Origin: Curtobacterium sp. HSID17257
GTDB taxonomy: Bacteria > Actinomycetota > Actinomycetes > Actinomycetales > Microbacteriaceae
Assembly (NCBI RefSeq): GCF_003989515.1
Contig: NZ_RBLU01000003.1
Span: 1-64,000, forward strand
Length of the DNA stretch: 64,000 nucleotides
Direction: 5' to 3'
Part shown: positions 43,941 to 52,563 of the stretch, piece after piece
How positions within the stretch are numbered: the first letter of the stretch is position 1
Layout: each line of letters begins with the position of its first letter
Position numbers and translations under genes: made by a program
The notes under the pieces: model-generated
Told to the model about the DNA's origin: nothing
The model's input: the letters and a program-made list of their open reading frames with translations, nothing else
Databases searched by the model: none

Positions 43941-46900
43941 TCAGCGTTCCTGTGCCGTACGGCGGCGGTGCACCAGGACCATGCCCAGGCCGATCGCCAT
44001 CAGGACGAACGAGGCACCGAGGCCGGGCCACAGCACGTCACTGCCCGTGAAGGCCAGCCGGTCGCCGCTCGGGGTGGTGACGATGACGCCGCCGCCCTTC
44101 GCCGGGTTCTGCGTGATGCCGGGCACGACCGGGATCGTGACCGAGACCGTCGCGGTGGCGCGGCTCCCGTCCTCGCCCGCGACCGAGTAGTCGACGTGCG
44201 CGGTGCCGGCGTAGCCGTCGACCGGGACGAAGGTGACCGTGCCGGAGCCCTGAACCGTGAAGGTACCCTCGCCGGCGATCGTCACCGTCTCGACGAGCTT
44301 GCCGGTCCTCGGCTCGACCAGGCGGACCGACGCGGGGTCGATCGGCGCGGTGCCGGCGCTGTCGTTGCCCAGGACGTCGACGACGGTGGCGGCGCCGGGC
44401 TCGCCGTCCCGGTGGTCGGCCTCCGCGGTCGGCGGGGTGCCGACGACGACGGTCATGACCGCGTCACTCGTGTTCCCGTCGGTGTCCGTGATCCGGTAGT
44501 TCCCCTTCGTCGGACCCGAGAACCCCGGCTCCGGCGTGAAGGTCACCGTCCCGTCCGCGTCGTCCACCGACCAGACACCGTTCCGCGGAACCGCGATGCG
44601 GGAGACCGCTGCCCCCGAGCCGTCGAGCAGCCGCACGGTGGTCCGGACGATCGGCGTCGCGGCGTTCCCGGCGTCGTCGTTGCCCAGGACCGACATCGTC
44701 ACCGCGGTGTTCGTCGCAGTGCTGGCCCAGTCGTCGTGCGCCAGGGGGACGACCGAGGTGACCGTCACGGTGATCGTCGCCGTCGCGGTGACCCCGCCGG
44801 TGTCGGCGACCTGGTAGGTCACCGCCGCCGCGGTGCCGGTGAAGCCCTGGGCGGGGGTGAACGTCACCGTTCCGGTGGTCGGGTCGACCGCGTACGTGCC
44901 CTGGCCGGCGACGACCAGCTGCCGTCCGTCCGTGCTGACCGTGGCGTCGCTCGGCTGGCCGGTCGCCGGGAGGACGACGCTCGCGGGGTCGAGCGGCGTG
45001 CCGCCCGCGACGCCGGGTGAATCGTTGCGCAGGACCTCGATCGACACCGGGGTGTTCTGCTCCGTCGTCGCGTCGTCGTCCTTCGCTGCCGGACCGACGG
45101 GCGTGACGATCGTCGTGATCGTCGCGGTCGTCGTGGTGCCGTCGGTGTCGGCGACCTGGTACGTCACCGACGACGTGGTGCCGCGGAACGTCGGCTCCGG
45201 GGTGAACGTGACCGCACCGGAGTCCGGGTCGATCACGTACGTGCCCTGGCCGGGCACGGTGAGCTGCTCCGCGTGCTCGGTGGCGACGGCGCCCGCGGGC
45301 TGACCGGCGGCCGGGAAGACGACGCTGGTCGGGTCGAGCGGGGTCGCCGCGTTGCCGCCGTGGTCGTTGCCGAGCACGTCGATCGTCGCGGACTCACCCT
45401 GCGCGATCGTGGTGGCGTCCGGCTCTGCGGTCGGGGACACCGCGGTGACCGTGGTGGTCAGCTGACCGGTCGAGCTCTGCCCACCGGTGTCGCTCACCTG
45501 GTACGTGACCGGGGTGGTCGTGCCGGAGAACCCTGGCGCGGGGGTGAAGGTCACCACACCGGTCTTCGGGTCCACCGTGTACACACCTTCACCGCGGACG
45601 GTGAGCTGCTTGCCGTCGGCCGACACCGTGGCGCCGGAGGGCTGGCCGTCCCTGGGGAACACGACGCTCGCCGGGTCGACCGGTGTGCCGCTCTGGACAC
45701 CGGGGCTCGCTGCTCCGGCGACGTCGAACGTGGCCGGGGTGTTCTGCGACGTGGTGGCTGCGGTGTCCTTCGCGACCTTCGGGGCGACGGGCTTCGCCGT
45801 GACGGTGATCGTCGCCGAGGCGGTCGTGCCGTCGCGGTCCGTGACCTGGTACGTCACCGGAGTGGCGGTACCGCGGAAGGTGGCCTCGGGCGTGACGGTG
45901 ACCTTCCCGGTGGTCGGGTCGATCGTGTACGTGCCCTCGCCCGGGACGGTCAGCTGCTTGCCGTCGGTCGAGACCTGTGCGCCCTTCGGCTGGCCGGTCG
46001 TCGGGAAGACGACGCTGCTCGGCGTGAGCGGGGTCTGCGCGTTGCCGGCGGTGTCGTTCGCCAGGACGTCGACCGTGGTCGCGCTGCCCTGGTCGATCGT
46101 CGCGGCGTCGTCCTGCGCGGTCGGGCGGACGGCCGCGACCGTGACGCTGATCGTCGCGGTCCCCGTCGCTCCGCCGCTGTCGGCGACCTGGTAGGTCACC
46201 GGCGTGGTCGTGCCGGTGAAGCCCTGAGCCGGGGTGGCGGTGACCTTCCCGGTGCTCGGGTCGATCGTGTACGTGGCCTCGCCGGGGACGGAGAGCTGCC
46301 TGCCGTCCTTCGACACGGTGGCGCCGGTCGGCTGGCCGGTGGTCGGGAAGACCACGCTGGTCGGGTCGATCGGGGTGCCGTTCGCGACGCCGGGCCGGTC
46401 GTTCGCGGTGACGTCGACCACGATCGGGGTGTTCTGCTCGGTCTTCGCGGTGTCGTCCTCGGACGCCGGGCCGACCGGGGTGACCGTGGCCGTGATCGTC
46501 GCGGTCGCGGTGTGCCCGTCGACGTCCGCGACCCGGTAGGTCACGGGCGTCGCGGGGCCGCGGAAGGTCGGCTCGGGCGTGAAGGTGACCTTCCCGGACT
46601 TCGGGTCGATCGCGTACGAGCCCTCGCCCGGGACGGTGAGCTGCTTCGTGCCGTTGCCGGCGAACGTGACGGTGGTGCGGTCGAGCGGCGTCGCCGTGTT
46701 GCCCGGGGTGTCGTTGCCGAGGACGTCGACCGTGGCCGCGTCGCCCTGCACGAGCGTGACGGTGTCGTCCTTCGCGGTCGGGGTGACGGCCGTGACCGTG
46801 ACGGTCAGCGTGCCGGTGCCGGTCGCGCCGCCGGTGTCGCCGACCCGGTAGGTGACGGGGGTGGTGGTGCCGGTGAAGGCCTGCGCCGGGGCGAAGGTGA

Positions 46901-48965
46901 TCGTCCCGGAGGTCGGGTCAGCGGTGTACGTGCCCTGTCCGGGAACGGTCAGCTGGCGGCCGTCGGTGCTCGTCGTGGCGCCGGCCGGCTGGCCGTCCTC
47001 GGGGAAGGCGACCTTCGTCGGGTCGACGGGGGTCCCGCCCTGCACGCCCGGAGCGGCGTCGCGGACGACGTCGACCGTGGTCGGGGTGTTCTGCTGCGTC
47101 GTGACGGTCTCGTCGTGCGCCGTCGGGCCGACCGCGGCGACGGCGACCGTGATCGTTGCCGTGGACGTCGCGCTGTCGGCGTCGGCGACCTGGTACGACA
47201 CGGGCGATGCGGTGCCGCGGAACGCCGGGTCGGGAGTGAACGTGACCTTCCCGGTGCTCGGGATCGTGTACGTGCCCTCGCCCGGGACCGTCAGCTGCTT
47301 GCCGTCCGCGGAGACCTGCGCGCCCTTCGGCTGACCGGAGGTCGGGAAGACGACGCTCGAGGCGACGGTGCCGCCCTGGTCGTTCGCCAGGACGTCGACC
47401 GTCACGGCCGTGCCCTGGGTGGTCTTCGCGGTGTCGGGCTGCGCGTTCCCCTTGTACGTCACGGCGATCTGCCCGGACGCCTGGTTGCCGCGGGTGTCGG
47501 CGACCGTGTCGGTGACCGGGGTCGGGTTCTTCGTGGAGCCGCTCTCCGGCGTGAAGGTGACCTTGCCCGACTGCGGGTCGACGGTCCAGGTGCCCTCACC
47601 GGGGACGGTGAGCTGCTTGCCGCCGTTCGACACGGTCGAGTCCGGCGTGTTCGGGGCCAGCGTGACGGTCGTCGGGTCGATGGTGCCCGTGGAACCCGCG
47701 AGCGGGTCGACGGTCGCCGGCTGCCCGGGGGTGTTGCCCGTCGACGAGGTGTTCGCGACGGTCGGCTTGACGGGGTTCGTGAACACGCACTGCACGTCTC
47801 CACCACCCGCGGGGACGGTGAACGACGCCGAGGTGCCCTTGCCCTGCTTGACGACGGTCCCGTCGACCAGGTTGGTGCAGACGTAGCTCGTGTCGTAGGC
47901 GTTCGGATCGGTCGTGGTGTTCCCGGGGGTCTGGTCGACCTGGTACGTCTTGCCGGGCAGCAGGATGATCGGGCCCACGGTGACGGTGTCCTTGCCGGGG
48001 GCGGTCGTCCCGCTCACCGGGTCCGGGATGCCGCCGCCGCTGATCGTCGTCGTGAGCTCGTCGCTCGGCTTCGCGCGGCCGTCGGTGAAGCCGCCCTGCG
48101 ACTGCCCCGTCGACGGGAGTGCGCGCGAACCGAGGTCGTACACGTTCAGCGCCGTGCCGCCGGAGCGGATCGACTTCGCCGTGCCGACGGCACCGGTGAC
48201 CGGGTCCACCTGCATGTAGGTGTTCGCGCCGGATCCGCTGATGTAGATGTACCCGTCGTCGCCGAACGCCAGCGAGGTCAGGTTCACGGACGTACCGATC
48301 GCCGGTCCGACCGGCGTCGCGGTCGTGCTGCCGCCGCCGAGGTCCGCGGCGTTCACGCGGTAGACCTGGGCCGACCTCGTGCTGCTCGAGATGAAGTACA
48401 TGTTGCCCTGGCGGTCGAACGCCAGGTCACCGGCTCCGCCCGGAGGGGTCGACTTCGGCGTGACCGACACGGCCTTCGTCGAGACGGCCCCCGTCGCCGG
48501 GTCGTAGTAGAGGAAGGTGAAGAGGTTCGACGTCGTGTCCAGACCGCCGAAGTAGAACCGGCCCGTCTTGGGGTCGACGCCACCCATCTGGGTCGCCACG
48601 GTCGGGGAGCTCGGCCGGGCGATGGTCTTGAACGTCTCGGTCGATGCCGTCCACTCGAAGACGTTCGAGCCGTTCGTGAAGAACATCTTGCCGCCGTCAC
48701 CGGAGATGCCGAGCTGGTTCAGCCCGGTCACGTTCCCGGGGGAGCTGATGAACGGCGTGGCCGCGCCGGTCGCGCGGTCCACCGAGTAGATCGTCGAGTC
48801 GCCGTTCACGGTGGCGTACAGGCCGGAGACGGGCAGGTTGGCCATCGCGGAAGCCGTCAGCGGGCTCAGGAGGGCGAGGCCTCCGGCGACGATCGTGGTG
48901 ATGGTCGTCGCAGCCAGGACGCGCAGAGCGCGACGGCGCGGACGAACACGGTGTGTGGGAGACAC
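43941..48965 (-). CDS. CshA-type fibrillar surface adhesin with LAFTG anchor
   Basis: A 1,674-residue cell-wall protein. Signal peptide (residues about 1-42, ALRVLAATTITTIVAGGLALL, ASA), then a beta-propeller-like domain (about 45-300), an SpaA/DUF11-like domain with two Cys (about 310-405), and eleven CshA-type fibril repeats of roughly 100 residues, each with (V/L)TVPGEGTYTIDP, KVTFTPEPTFRGT, PVTYQVADTDG. Several repeats contain DVLGNDTPGN. The C terminus has LAFTG at 1637-1641, a helix and VHRRRTAQER. CshA repeats form adhesive surface fibrils in streptococci. GTG 48965 has AAGGAA 6 nt upstream. Downstream is a shared terminator. Confidence 0.9.
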   Translation of the reverse strand: MSPTHRVRPRRRALRVLAATTITTIVAGGLALLSPLTASAMANLPVSGLYATVNGDSTIYSVDRATGAATPFISSPGNVTGLNQLGISGDGGKMFFTNGSNVFEWTASTETFKTIARPSSPTVATQMGGVDPKTGRFYFGGLDTTSNLFTFLYYDPATGAVSTKAVSVTPKSTPPGGAGDLAFDRQGNMYFISSSTRSAQVYRVNAADLGGGSTTATPVGPAIGTSVNLTSLAFGDDGYIYISGSGANTYMQVDPVTGAVGTAKSIRSGGTALNVYDLGSRALPSTGQSQGGFTDGRAKPSDELTTTISGGGIPDPVSGTTAPGKDTVTVGPIILLPGKTYQVDQTPGNTTTDPNAYDTSYVCTNLVDGTVVKQGKGTSASFTVPAGGGDVQCVFTNPVKPTVANTSSTGNTPGQPATVDPLAGSTGTIDPTTVTLAPNTPDSTVSNGGKQLTVPGEGTWTVDPQSGKVTFTPESGSTKNPTPVTDTVADTRGNQASGQIAVTYKGNAQPDTAKTTQGTAVTVDVLANDQGGTVASSVVFPTSGQPKGAQVSADGKQLTVPGEGTYTIPSTGKVTFTPDPAFRGTASPVSYQVADADSATSTATITVAVAAVGPTAHDETVTTQQNTPTTVDVVRDAAPGVQGGTPVDPTKVAFPEDGQPAGATTSTDGRQLTVPGQGTYTADPTSGTITFAPAQAFTGTTTPVTYRVGDTGGATGTGTLTVTVTAVTPTAKDDTVTLVQGDAATVDVLGNDTPGNTATPLDRTTVTFAGNGTKQLTVPGEGSYAIDPKSGKVTFTPEPTFRGPATPVTYRVADVDGHTATATITATVTPVGPASEDDTAKTEQNTPIVVDVTANDRPGVANGTPIDPTSVVFPTTGQPTGATVSKDGRQLSVPGEATYTIDPSTGKVTATPAQGFTGTTTPVTYQVADSGGATGTATISVTVAAVRPTAQDDAATIDQGSATTVDVLANDTAGNAQTPLTPSSVVFPTTGQPKGAQVSTDGKQLTVPGEGTYTIDPTTGKVTVTPEATFRGTATPVTYQVTDRDGTTASATITVTAKPVAPKVAKDTAATTSQNTPATFDVAGAASPGVQSGTPVDPASVVFPRDGQPSGATVSADGKQLTVRGEGVYTVDPKTGVVTFTPAPGFSGTTTPVTYQVSDTGGQSSTGQLTTTVTAVSPTAEPDATTIAQGESATIDVLGNDHGGNAATPLDPTSVVFPAAGQPAGAVATEHAEQLTVPGQGTYVIDPDSGAVTFTPEPTFRGTTSSVTYQVADTDGTTTTATITTIVTPVGPAAKDDDATTEQNTPVSIEVLRNDSPGVAGGTPLDPASVVLPATGQPSDATVSTDGRQLVVAGQGTYAVDPTTGTVTFTPAQGFTGTAAAVTYQVADTGGVTATATITVTVTSVVPLAHDDWASTATNTAVTMSVLGNDDAGNAATPIVRTTVRLLDGSGAAVSRIAVPRNGVWSVDDADGTVTFTPEPGFSGPTKGNYRITDTDGNTSDAVMTVVVGTPPTAEADHRDGEPGAATVVDVLGNDSAGTAPIDPASVRLVEPRTGKLVETVTIAGEGTFTVQGSGTVTFVPVDGYAGTAHVDYSVAGEDGSRATATVSVTIPVVPGITQNPAKGGGVIVTTPSGDRLAFTGSDVLWPGLGASFVLMAIGLGMVLVHRRRTAQER

Positions 48966-49100
48966 AGAGTTCCTTCGTGCTGCATGGTCGTGTCGGGTAC
49001 GCGACCGTTCATCACAGTAGGGGGTACACGTGTTCTCAGCTCCGACTCAGACGGGGGGTTCGTGTCCCCAAAGAGGGGGACCGAGCCGTCCCGCGGTGGA
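48966..49100. promoter_or_regulatory. Upstream region of the fibril gene
   Basis: On the minus strand it has GTACCCCC followed by TACTGT, a possible -10, about 50-55 nt before GTG 48965. An inverted repeat GTCCCC-N6-GGGGAC (49064-49081) lies further up. These motifs resemble those before the NYGGY genes. Confidence 0.45.
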
Positions 49101-49832
49101 CTAGCGCAGCGGCTCGATGAGCTGCGGGCCGTCGTTGCGGACACTGTTCACCGCGCGCGACACCTCGTACTGCTCGAGCCCCGCCGCGACCGCGAGCGAC
49201 TCGTGGTCGAGCAGCGCGAGCAGGTCGTCCGAGCACAGGTCGCCGTCGAGCCAGTCGTCGTAGCCGTCGGGGGTGAGGAACGCCGGCATCCGGTCGTGGA
49301 CCTCGCCGGGCGCGACGTGCGCGTCGCGGGTGATGATCGCGAGCGACAGCCGCCACTTGTCCGGGTCGTCCTCGGGCTTCGTCGGGTCCGGCCAGGCGCT
49401 CACGATGCCCGCCATCGCCAGTGCGCCGCCTGGTTCGTGGACGAAGTGGGGTTCCTTGCCGTCCTCGCGGACGACCCACTCGTAGTAGCCGAGGGCGGGC
49501 ACGATGCAGCGGTTCGTCGCGAAGGCCCGCTTGAACATCCCGCTCGTCGCCACCGTCTCGATGCGGGCGTTGATCGGCTTCGGCCGCTGCTTCCGGAAGT
49601 CCTTCGCCCAGCTCGGCACGAAACCCCAGCTGATCTGCGGGAGCTCGCGCTGCCCGTGGCGCTGTCGGACGGCGTACACGGGGTCGGTCGGCGCGACGTT
49701 CCAGCTCGGGGCGAGGCCGGCGTGCACCTCGCCGGTGTCCTCGTCGACGTGCTCGGTGCGCGCGGCGAGCTCACCCACGAGCTCGGGCAGCAGATCGGCC
49801 GTGGTGTCGGAGACGACGAACCTTCCACACAT
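49101..49832 (-). CDS. SRAP/HMCES family abasic-site shield (YedK-like)
   Basis: A 243-residue SOS-response-associated peptidase-fold protein. It begins MCGRF, where Cys2 becomes the N-terminal nucleophile that forms a thiazolidine with abasic sites in single-stranded DNA. NARIET with Asn88, YYEW with Glu118 and VHDRMP with His179 complete the active site. Length is normal. It protects replication forks and removes its own pro-peptide (Met1). A weak -10-like CACACT ends six bases before the ATG. Divergent from the YchJ-like gene. Confidence 0.94.
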   Translation of the reverse strand: MCGRFVVSDTTADLLPELVGELAARTEHVDEDTGEVHAGLAPSWNVAPTDPVYAVRQRHGQRELPQISWGFVPSWAKDFRKQRPKPINARIETVATSGMFKRAFATNRCIVPALGYYEWVVREDGKEPHFVHEPGGALAMAGIVSAWPDPTKPEDDPDKWRLSLAIITRDAHVAPGEVHDRMPAFLTPDGYDDWLDGDLCSDDLLALLDHESLAVAAGLEQYEVSRAVNSVRNDGPQLIEPLR

Positions 49833-49890
49833 GCGCCCAGTGTGCCCGGCGCTGCCGACAGTGGTGCAGCACGGCCTGCACGGCCGCTGC

Positions 49891-49902
49891 TACCGTGCCC
49901 GG
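49891..49902 (+). promoter_or_regulatory. Leaderless-type -10 box of the YchJ-like gene
   Basis: TACCGT (49891-49896), six bases, GTG 49903. Confidence 0.55.
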
Positions 49903-50286
49903 GTGGACGACGAACAGCGCTGCCCCTGCCTGAGCGGCAACCCCTACGGCGCGTGCTGCGGGCCCCTGCACGCGGGCGCCGCGGCCCCGACCGCCGAGCG
50001 GCTCATGCGCTCCCGGTTCAGTGCGTTCTCCCTCGGGTTGCCGGAGTACCTGCTGCTCACCTGGCACCCGCGCACCCGGCCGTCCGAGCTGACGCTCGAC
50101 CCGACGCAGCGCTGGACACGGCTCGACATCGTGTCCACCCGGTCTGGAGGCCCGTTCGACTCCGCAGGACAGGTCGCCTTCCGCGCGTGGTGGCGGTCCG
50201 ACGACGACCGCGGGACGCTGGAGGAGACGAGCGACTTCGTCCGCGAGCAGGGCCGGTGGTTCTACGTGGACGGTGTCGTCGCCTGA
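49903..50286 (+). CDS. YchJ-family (UPF0225) protein with SEC-C-like metal motif
   Basis: A 127-residue protein. The N-terminal CPCLSGNPYGACCGPLHAG is the SEC-C type zinc motif that opens YchJ-family proteins, followed by RSRFSAFSLGLPEYLLLTWHPRTRP and an NTF2-like domain (FRAWWRSDDD, GRWFYVDG at the end). Function unknown. I choose GTG 49903 because the Cys motif follows directly and a -10 box ends 6 nt before. Convergent with aroE. Confidence 0.88.
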   Translation: MDDEQRCPCLSGNPYGACCGPLHAGAAAPTAERLMRSRFSAFSLGLPEYLLLTWHPRTRPSELTLDPTQRWTRLDIVSTRSGGPFDSAGQVAFRAWWRSDDDRGTLEETSDFVREQGRWFYVDGVVA

Positions 50287-50330
50287 CCCCTGGTTCACCC
50301 GCGACGGCGTCGTCGCTTGACCGCCGACCG

Positions 50331-51197
50331 TCAGCCGCTGATGGTGTCCGGCAGCCCGACCGACCGCCGCATCGCCCGCCGGACCTCGGCCTCGTCCGGC
50401 AGCAGCTCGCTGTCGTCACCGCTCACGAAGAACCGGATCTGCCCGATCGCCTGCTCCGTGAGCATGTCGAGCCCGTTGAGCACGCGGCCGCCTGCCGCCG
50501 CCCAGCGTCCGGCCGCCGCCGTCGGCCACGGCTCGTAGGCGACGTCGACGAGCACGGCATCCGACCCCGAGGGCACGAGCTCGAGCGAGTCCGCGGCACC
50601 ACCGGGCAGCGTCGAGACGACGAACCCGTGCCGGGTCCCGGGCAGCGAATCGACCGGCAGCACCTCGAGCGTCACGCCGAGTCGCACGGCCAGCTCCACG
50701 AGTGACCCCGCCTTCGCGGTGTCGCGGAGGAACAGCCGCACGTCGACGGCCCCGAGCCGCACGGCAGCCGCGAGGGCGCTCGCCGCGGTGGCCCCACCGC
50801 CCACGATGGTGGCCTCGCCAGGCAGGTGCCCGAGTGCCTCGACCGGACGGACGATGCCTTCGACGTCGGTGTTCGCGCCGGCCAGGACGACCCGGTCGCC
50901 CTCCTGCCGGAACACCACGGTGTTCGCCACCCCGAGTTCGTCGACGAGCGGGGTGGTGCGGTCGAGCATCGGCAGCACGTCGCGCTTGAGCGGCATGGTC
51001 AGGCTGAGCCCGCGCCAGCCGGGACCCAGCCCCGCGACGAACGCGTCGAGTCCACCGGAGGCGACCTCGTGCCTCCCGTACGTGAACGGCAGTCCGAGCA
51101 CGTCGTAGGCCGCCGCGTGCAGCGTGGGGGAGAGCGAGTGCGCGATGGGGGAGCCCAGCACGGCCAGCCGGGTCCGGTCGGGATCGGTGAACTCCAC
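50331..51197 (-). CDS. aroE: Shikimate dehydrogenase
   Basis: Shikimate 5-dehydrogenase, 288 residues, NADP-dependent reduction of 3-dehydroshikimate in aromatic amino-acid synthesis. Shikimate contacts are Ser21 and Ser23 in SPIAHSLSPTLH, Lys71 in LTMPLKRDV, Asn92 in ANT and Asp111 in ANTDVEG. The nucleotide loop is VGGGATAAS at 132-140. The C-terminal GLDMLTEQAI fits. GTG 51197 follows TAGGCT by six bases. A chorismate mutase gene lies 1.9 kb away, but not in an operon. Confidence 0.93.
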   Translation of the reverse strand: MEFTDPDRTRLAVLGSPIAHSLSPTLHAAAYDVLGLPFTYGRHEVASGGLDAFVAGLGPGWRGLSLTMPLKRDVLPMLDRTTPLVDELGVANTVVFRQEGDRVVLAGANTDVEGIVRPVEALGHLPGEATIVGGGATAASALAAAVRLGAVDVRLFLRDTAKAGSLVELAVRLGVTLEVLPVDSLPGTRHGFVVSTLPGGAADSLELVPSGSDAVLVDVAYEPWPTAAAGRWAAAGGRVLNGLDMLTEQAIGQIRFFVSGDDSELLPDEAEVRRAMRRSVGLPDTISG

Positions 51198-51209
51198 GTC
51201 CGGAGCCTA
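51198..51209 (-). promoter_or_regulatory. Leaderless-type -10 box of aroE
   Basis: TAGGCT on the minus strand (51204-51209), six bases, GTG 51197. Confidence 0.6.
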
Positions 51210-51236
51210 GCCGCTCGACGTCCACGAGAGGAGTGC

Positions 51237-51255
51237 TTAGGGTAGCCTTACCTGT
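51237..51255 (+). promoter_or_regulatory. DtxR/IdeR iron box over a leaderless -10
   Basis: TTAGGGTAGCCTTACCTGT matches the DtxR-family consensus (TTAGGTTAGGCTAACCTAA) at most positions of both half sites. It ends directly before GTG 51256. TAGCCT inside it (51243-51248) lies 7 nt from the start and can serve as the -10. Iron-loaded DtxR bound here would block the promoter. Confidence 0.82.
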
Positions 51256-52272
51256 GTGATTCGAACCTCCCCCTCAGTGCGCCGCGTCCGCCGCGTGCTC
51301 GCGGCCGCCGGCGCCGTCGTCGCCGCGTCCCTCGTCCTCGCCGGGTGCAGCTCCGGCTCCTCGTCGCCCGCCGCGTCCGACGACGCCTCGGGCTCGGGCG
51401 GCGCGTTCCCCGTCTCGATCCAGACCGCGCTCGGCACGACCGAGATCCCCTCGCAGCCGAAGCGCGTCGTCGCCCTCGGCTGGGGTGACGCGGAGACGGC
51501 ACTCGAGCTCGGTGTGCAGCCCGTCGGTGCGAGCGACTGGCTCGGCTTCGGTGGCGACGGCGTGGGGCCCTGGCTCAAGGACGCGTACACGAAGAAGCCG
51601 ACGATGATCCAGACGCTCGAGCCCAGCTACGAGCAGATCCTCAAGCTCAAGCCGGACCTGATCCTCGACACCAAGAGCTCGGGCGACAAGGACCGCTACG
51701 CCAAGCTCTCGGCCATCGCGCCGACCGTGGCGATCCCGAAGGGCGGCGAGAACTACCTCACCACCACCGAGCAGCAGGTCGACCTCGTGTCGCGCGCGCT
51801 CGGCAAGGAGTCCGAGGGCAAGAAGCTGCTGACCGACCTCGACGACGCGTACGCCGCGGCGCGGAAGGCGCACCCCGAGTTCGACGGCAAGACCGCCGTC
51901 GTCGGGTCGTACACCGCGGACGGCTTCGGTGCGTACGCCTCGAAGGACAGCCGCTCCACCTTCATGCAGCAGCTCGGCTTCACCATCCCGAAGGACGTCG
52001 ACCAGCAGGCCGGTGACGCCTTCTCGGTGAGCCTGTCGAACGAGAACCTCGACCTGCTCGACGCCGACCTGACCGTCGTCCTGCCGATCTTCGTCGACGC
52101 GTCCAAGGCGGAGTCGGACCCGCTGTTCCAGAAGGTCCCGTCGGTGCAGGCCGGGCACGCGATCGTGGTCGACGACGCTGACGTGTCGAACGCGTTCTCG
52201 CTCGGCACGACCGCCGCCATCGAGTGGGCGCTCGACCGTCTGCCGGACGAGTTCGCGAAGAAGGTCGGCTGA
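51256..52272 (+). CDS. Iron-siderophore ABC transporter substrate-binding lipoprotein
   Basis: A 338-residue FepB/CeuE-like binding protein of the cluster A-II type. The lipobox LVLAGC puts the lipid anchor on Cys31. The mature part starts with a Ser-rich linker, then two domains joined by a long helix: RVVALGWGDAETALELGVQPVGASDW, LKPDLILDTKSSG, and a second domain with TVVLPIFVDAS. It hands ferric siderophore to an ABC permease, whose genes are not adjacent. GTG 51256 directly follows a DtxR box. A perfect terminator follows at 52297. Confidence 0.92.
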   Translation: MIRTSPSVRRVRRVLAAAGAVVAASLVLAGCSSGSSSPAASDDASGSGGAFPVSIQTALGTTEIPSQPKRVVALGWGDAETALELGVQPVGASDWLGFGGDGVGPWLKDAYTKKPTMIQTLEPSYEQILKLKPDLILDTKSSGDKDRYAKLSAIAPTVAIPKGGENYLTTTEQQVDLVSRALGKESEGKKLLTDLDDAYAAARKAHPEFDGKTAVVGSYTADGFGAYASKDSRSTFMQQLGFTIPKDVDQQAGDAFSVSLSNENLDLLDADLTVVLPIFVDASKAESDPLFQKVPSVQAGHAIVVDDADVSNAFSLGTTAAIEWALDRLPDEFAKKVG

Positions 52273-52296
52273 CCGACAGCCGCAGGGGGAGTACAG

Positions 52297-52331
52297 GAGA
52301 CGCCGGGTCGCGAGTCGCGACCCGGCGTCTC
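52297..52331 (+). terminator. Terminator of the siderophore-binding gene
   Basis: 17-bp perfect inverted repeat GAGACGCCGGGTCGCGA and its complement, separated by one base. In practice the loop is a few bases of the inner stem. Confidence 0.75.
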
Positions 52332-52363
52332 GCGTTGCGCGCGGGGGTGCGGTGATCGGCCGT

Positions 52364-52407
52364 CGGACGGGAGGCGCGGTGCGGGCTGGCACCGTGCCTC
52401 CCGTCCG
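52364..52407. repeat. Degenerate copy of the palindromic element
   Basis: Arms 52364-52383 and 52388-52407 match except at two positions. Outer parts equal the perfect copies at 16935 and 21350, but the centre CCAGCTGG is replaced by GGGCT. Confidence 0.85.
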
Positions 52408-52416
52408 CCGTCTGGT

Positions 52417-52473
52417 GCCGTTCCGCGCGTGGGGGGCCGTTCCGCTCGTAGGGGGCTGTTCCGCGCGAAGGAG
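52417..52473. repeat. Three 19-nt tandem units
   Basis: GCCGTTCCGCGCGTGGGGG (52417-52435), GCCGTTCCGCTCGTAGGGG (52436-52454) and a third unit GCTGTTCCGCGCGAAGGAG (52455-52473), all exactly 19 nt. Confidence 0.85.
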
Positions 52474-52563
52474 GCAGGTCCTTCCTGATTCCCATGCGCG
52501 GATCGTCATCCCATTGCACGCGTGATGGGCTCGAACGCCGCGCTTCGGGAGGAAGTGGCGGGG

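Larger units (their letters stand above)
52273..52563. other. Intergenic region with terminator and repeats
   Basis: 291 nt between convergent genes. It holds the terminator (52297-52331), the degenerate palindromic element (52364-52407) and a three-unit 19-nt repeat (52417-52473). No gene is visible. Confidence 0.7.

Noticed and set aside
45273-50705. Very long ORF opposite the fibril gene and its neighbours
   Set aside because: It reads Arg/Gly/Asp-rich low-complexity sequence across several well-supported genes; a by-product of GC-rich repeats.
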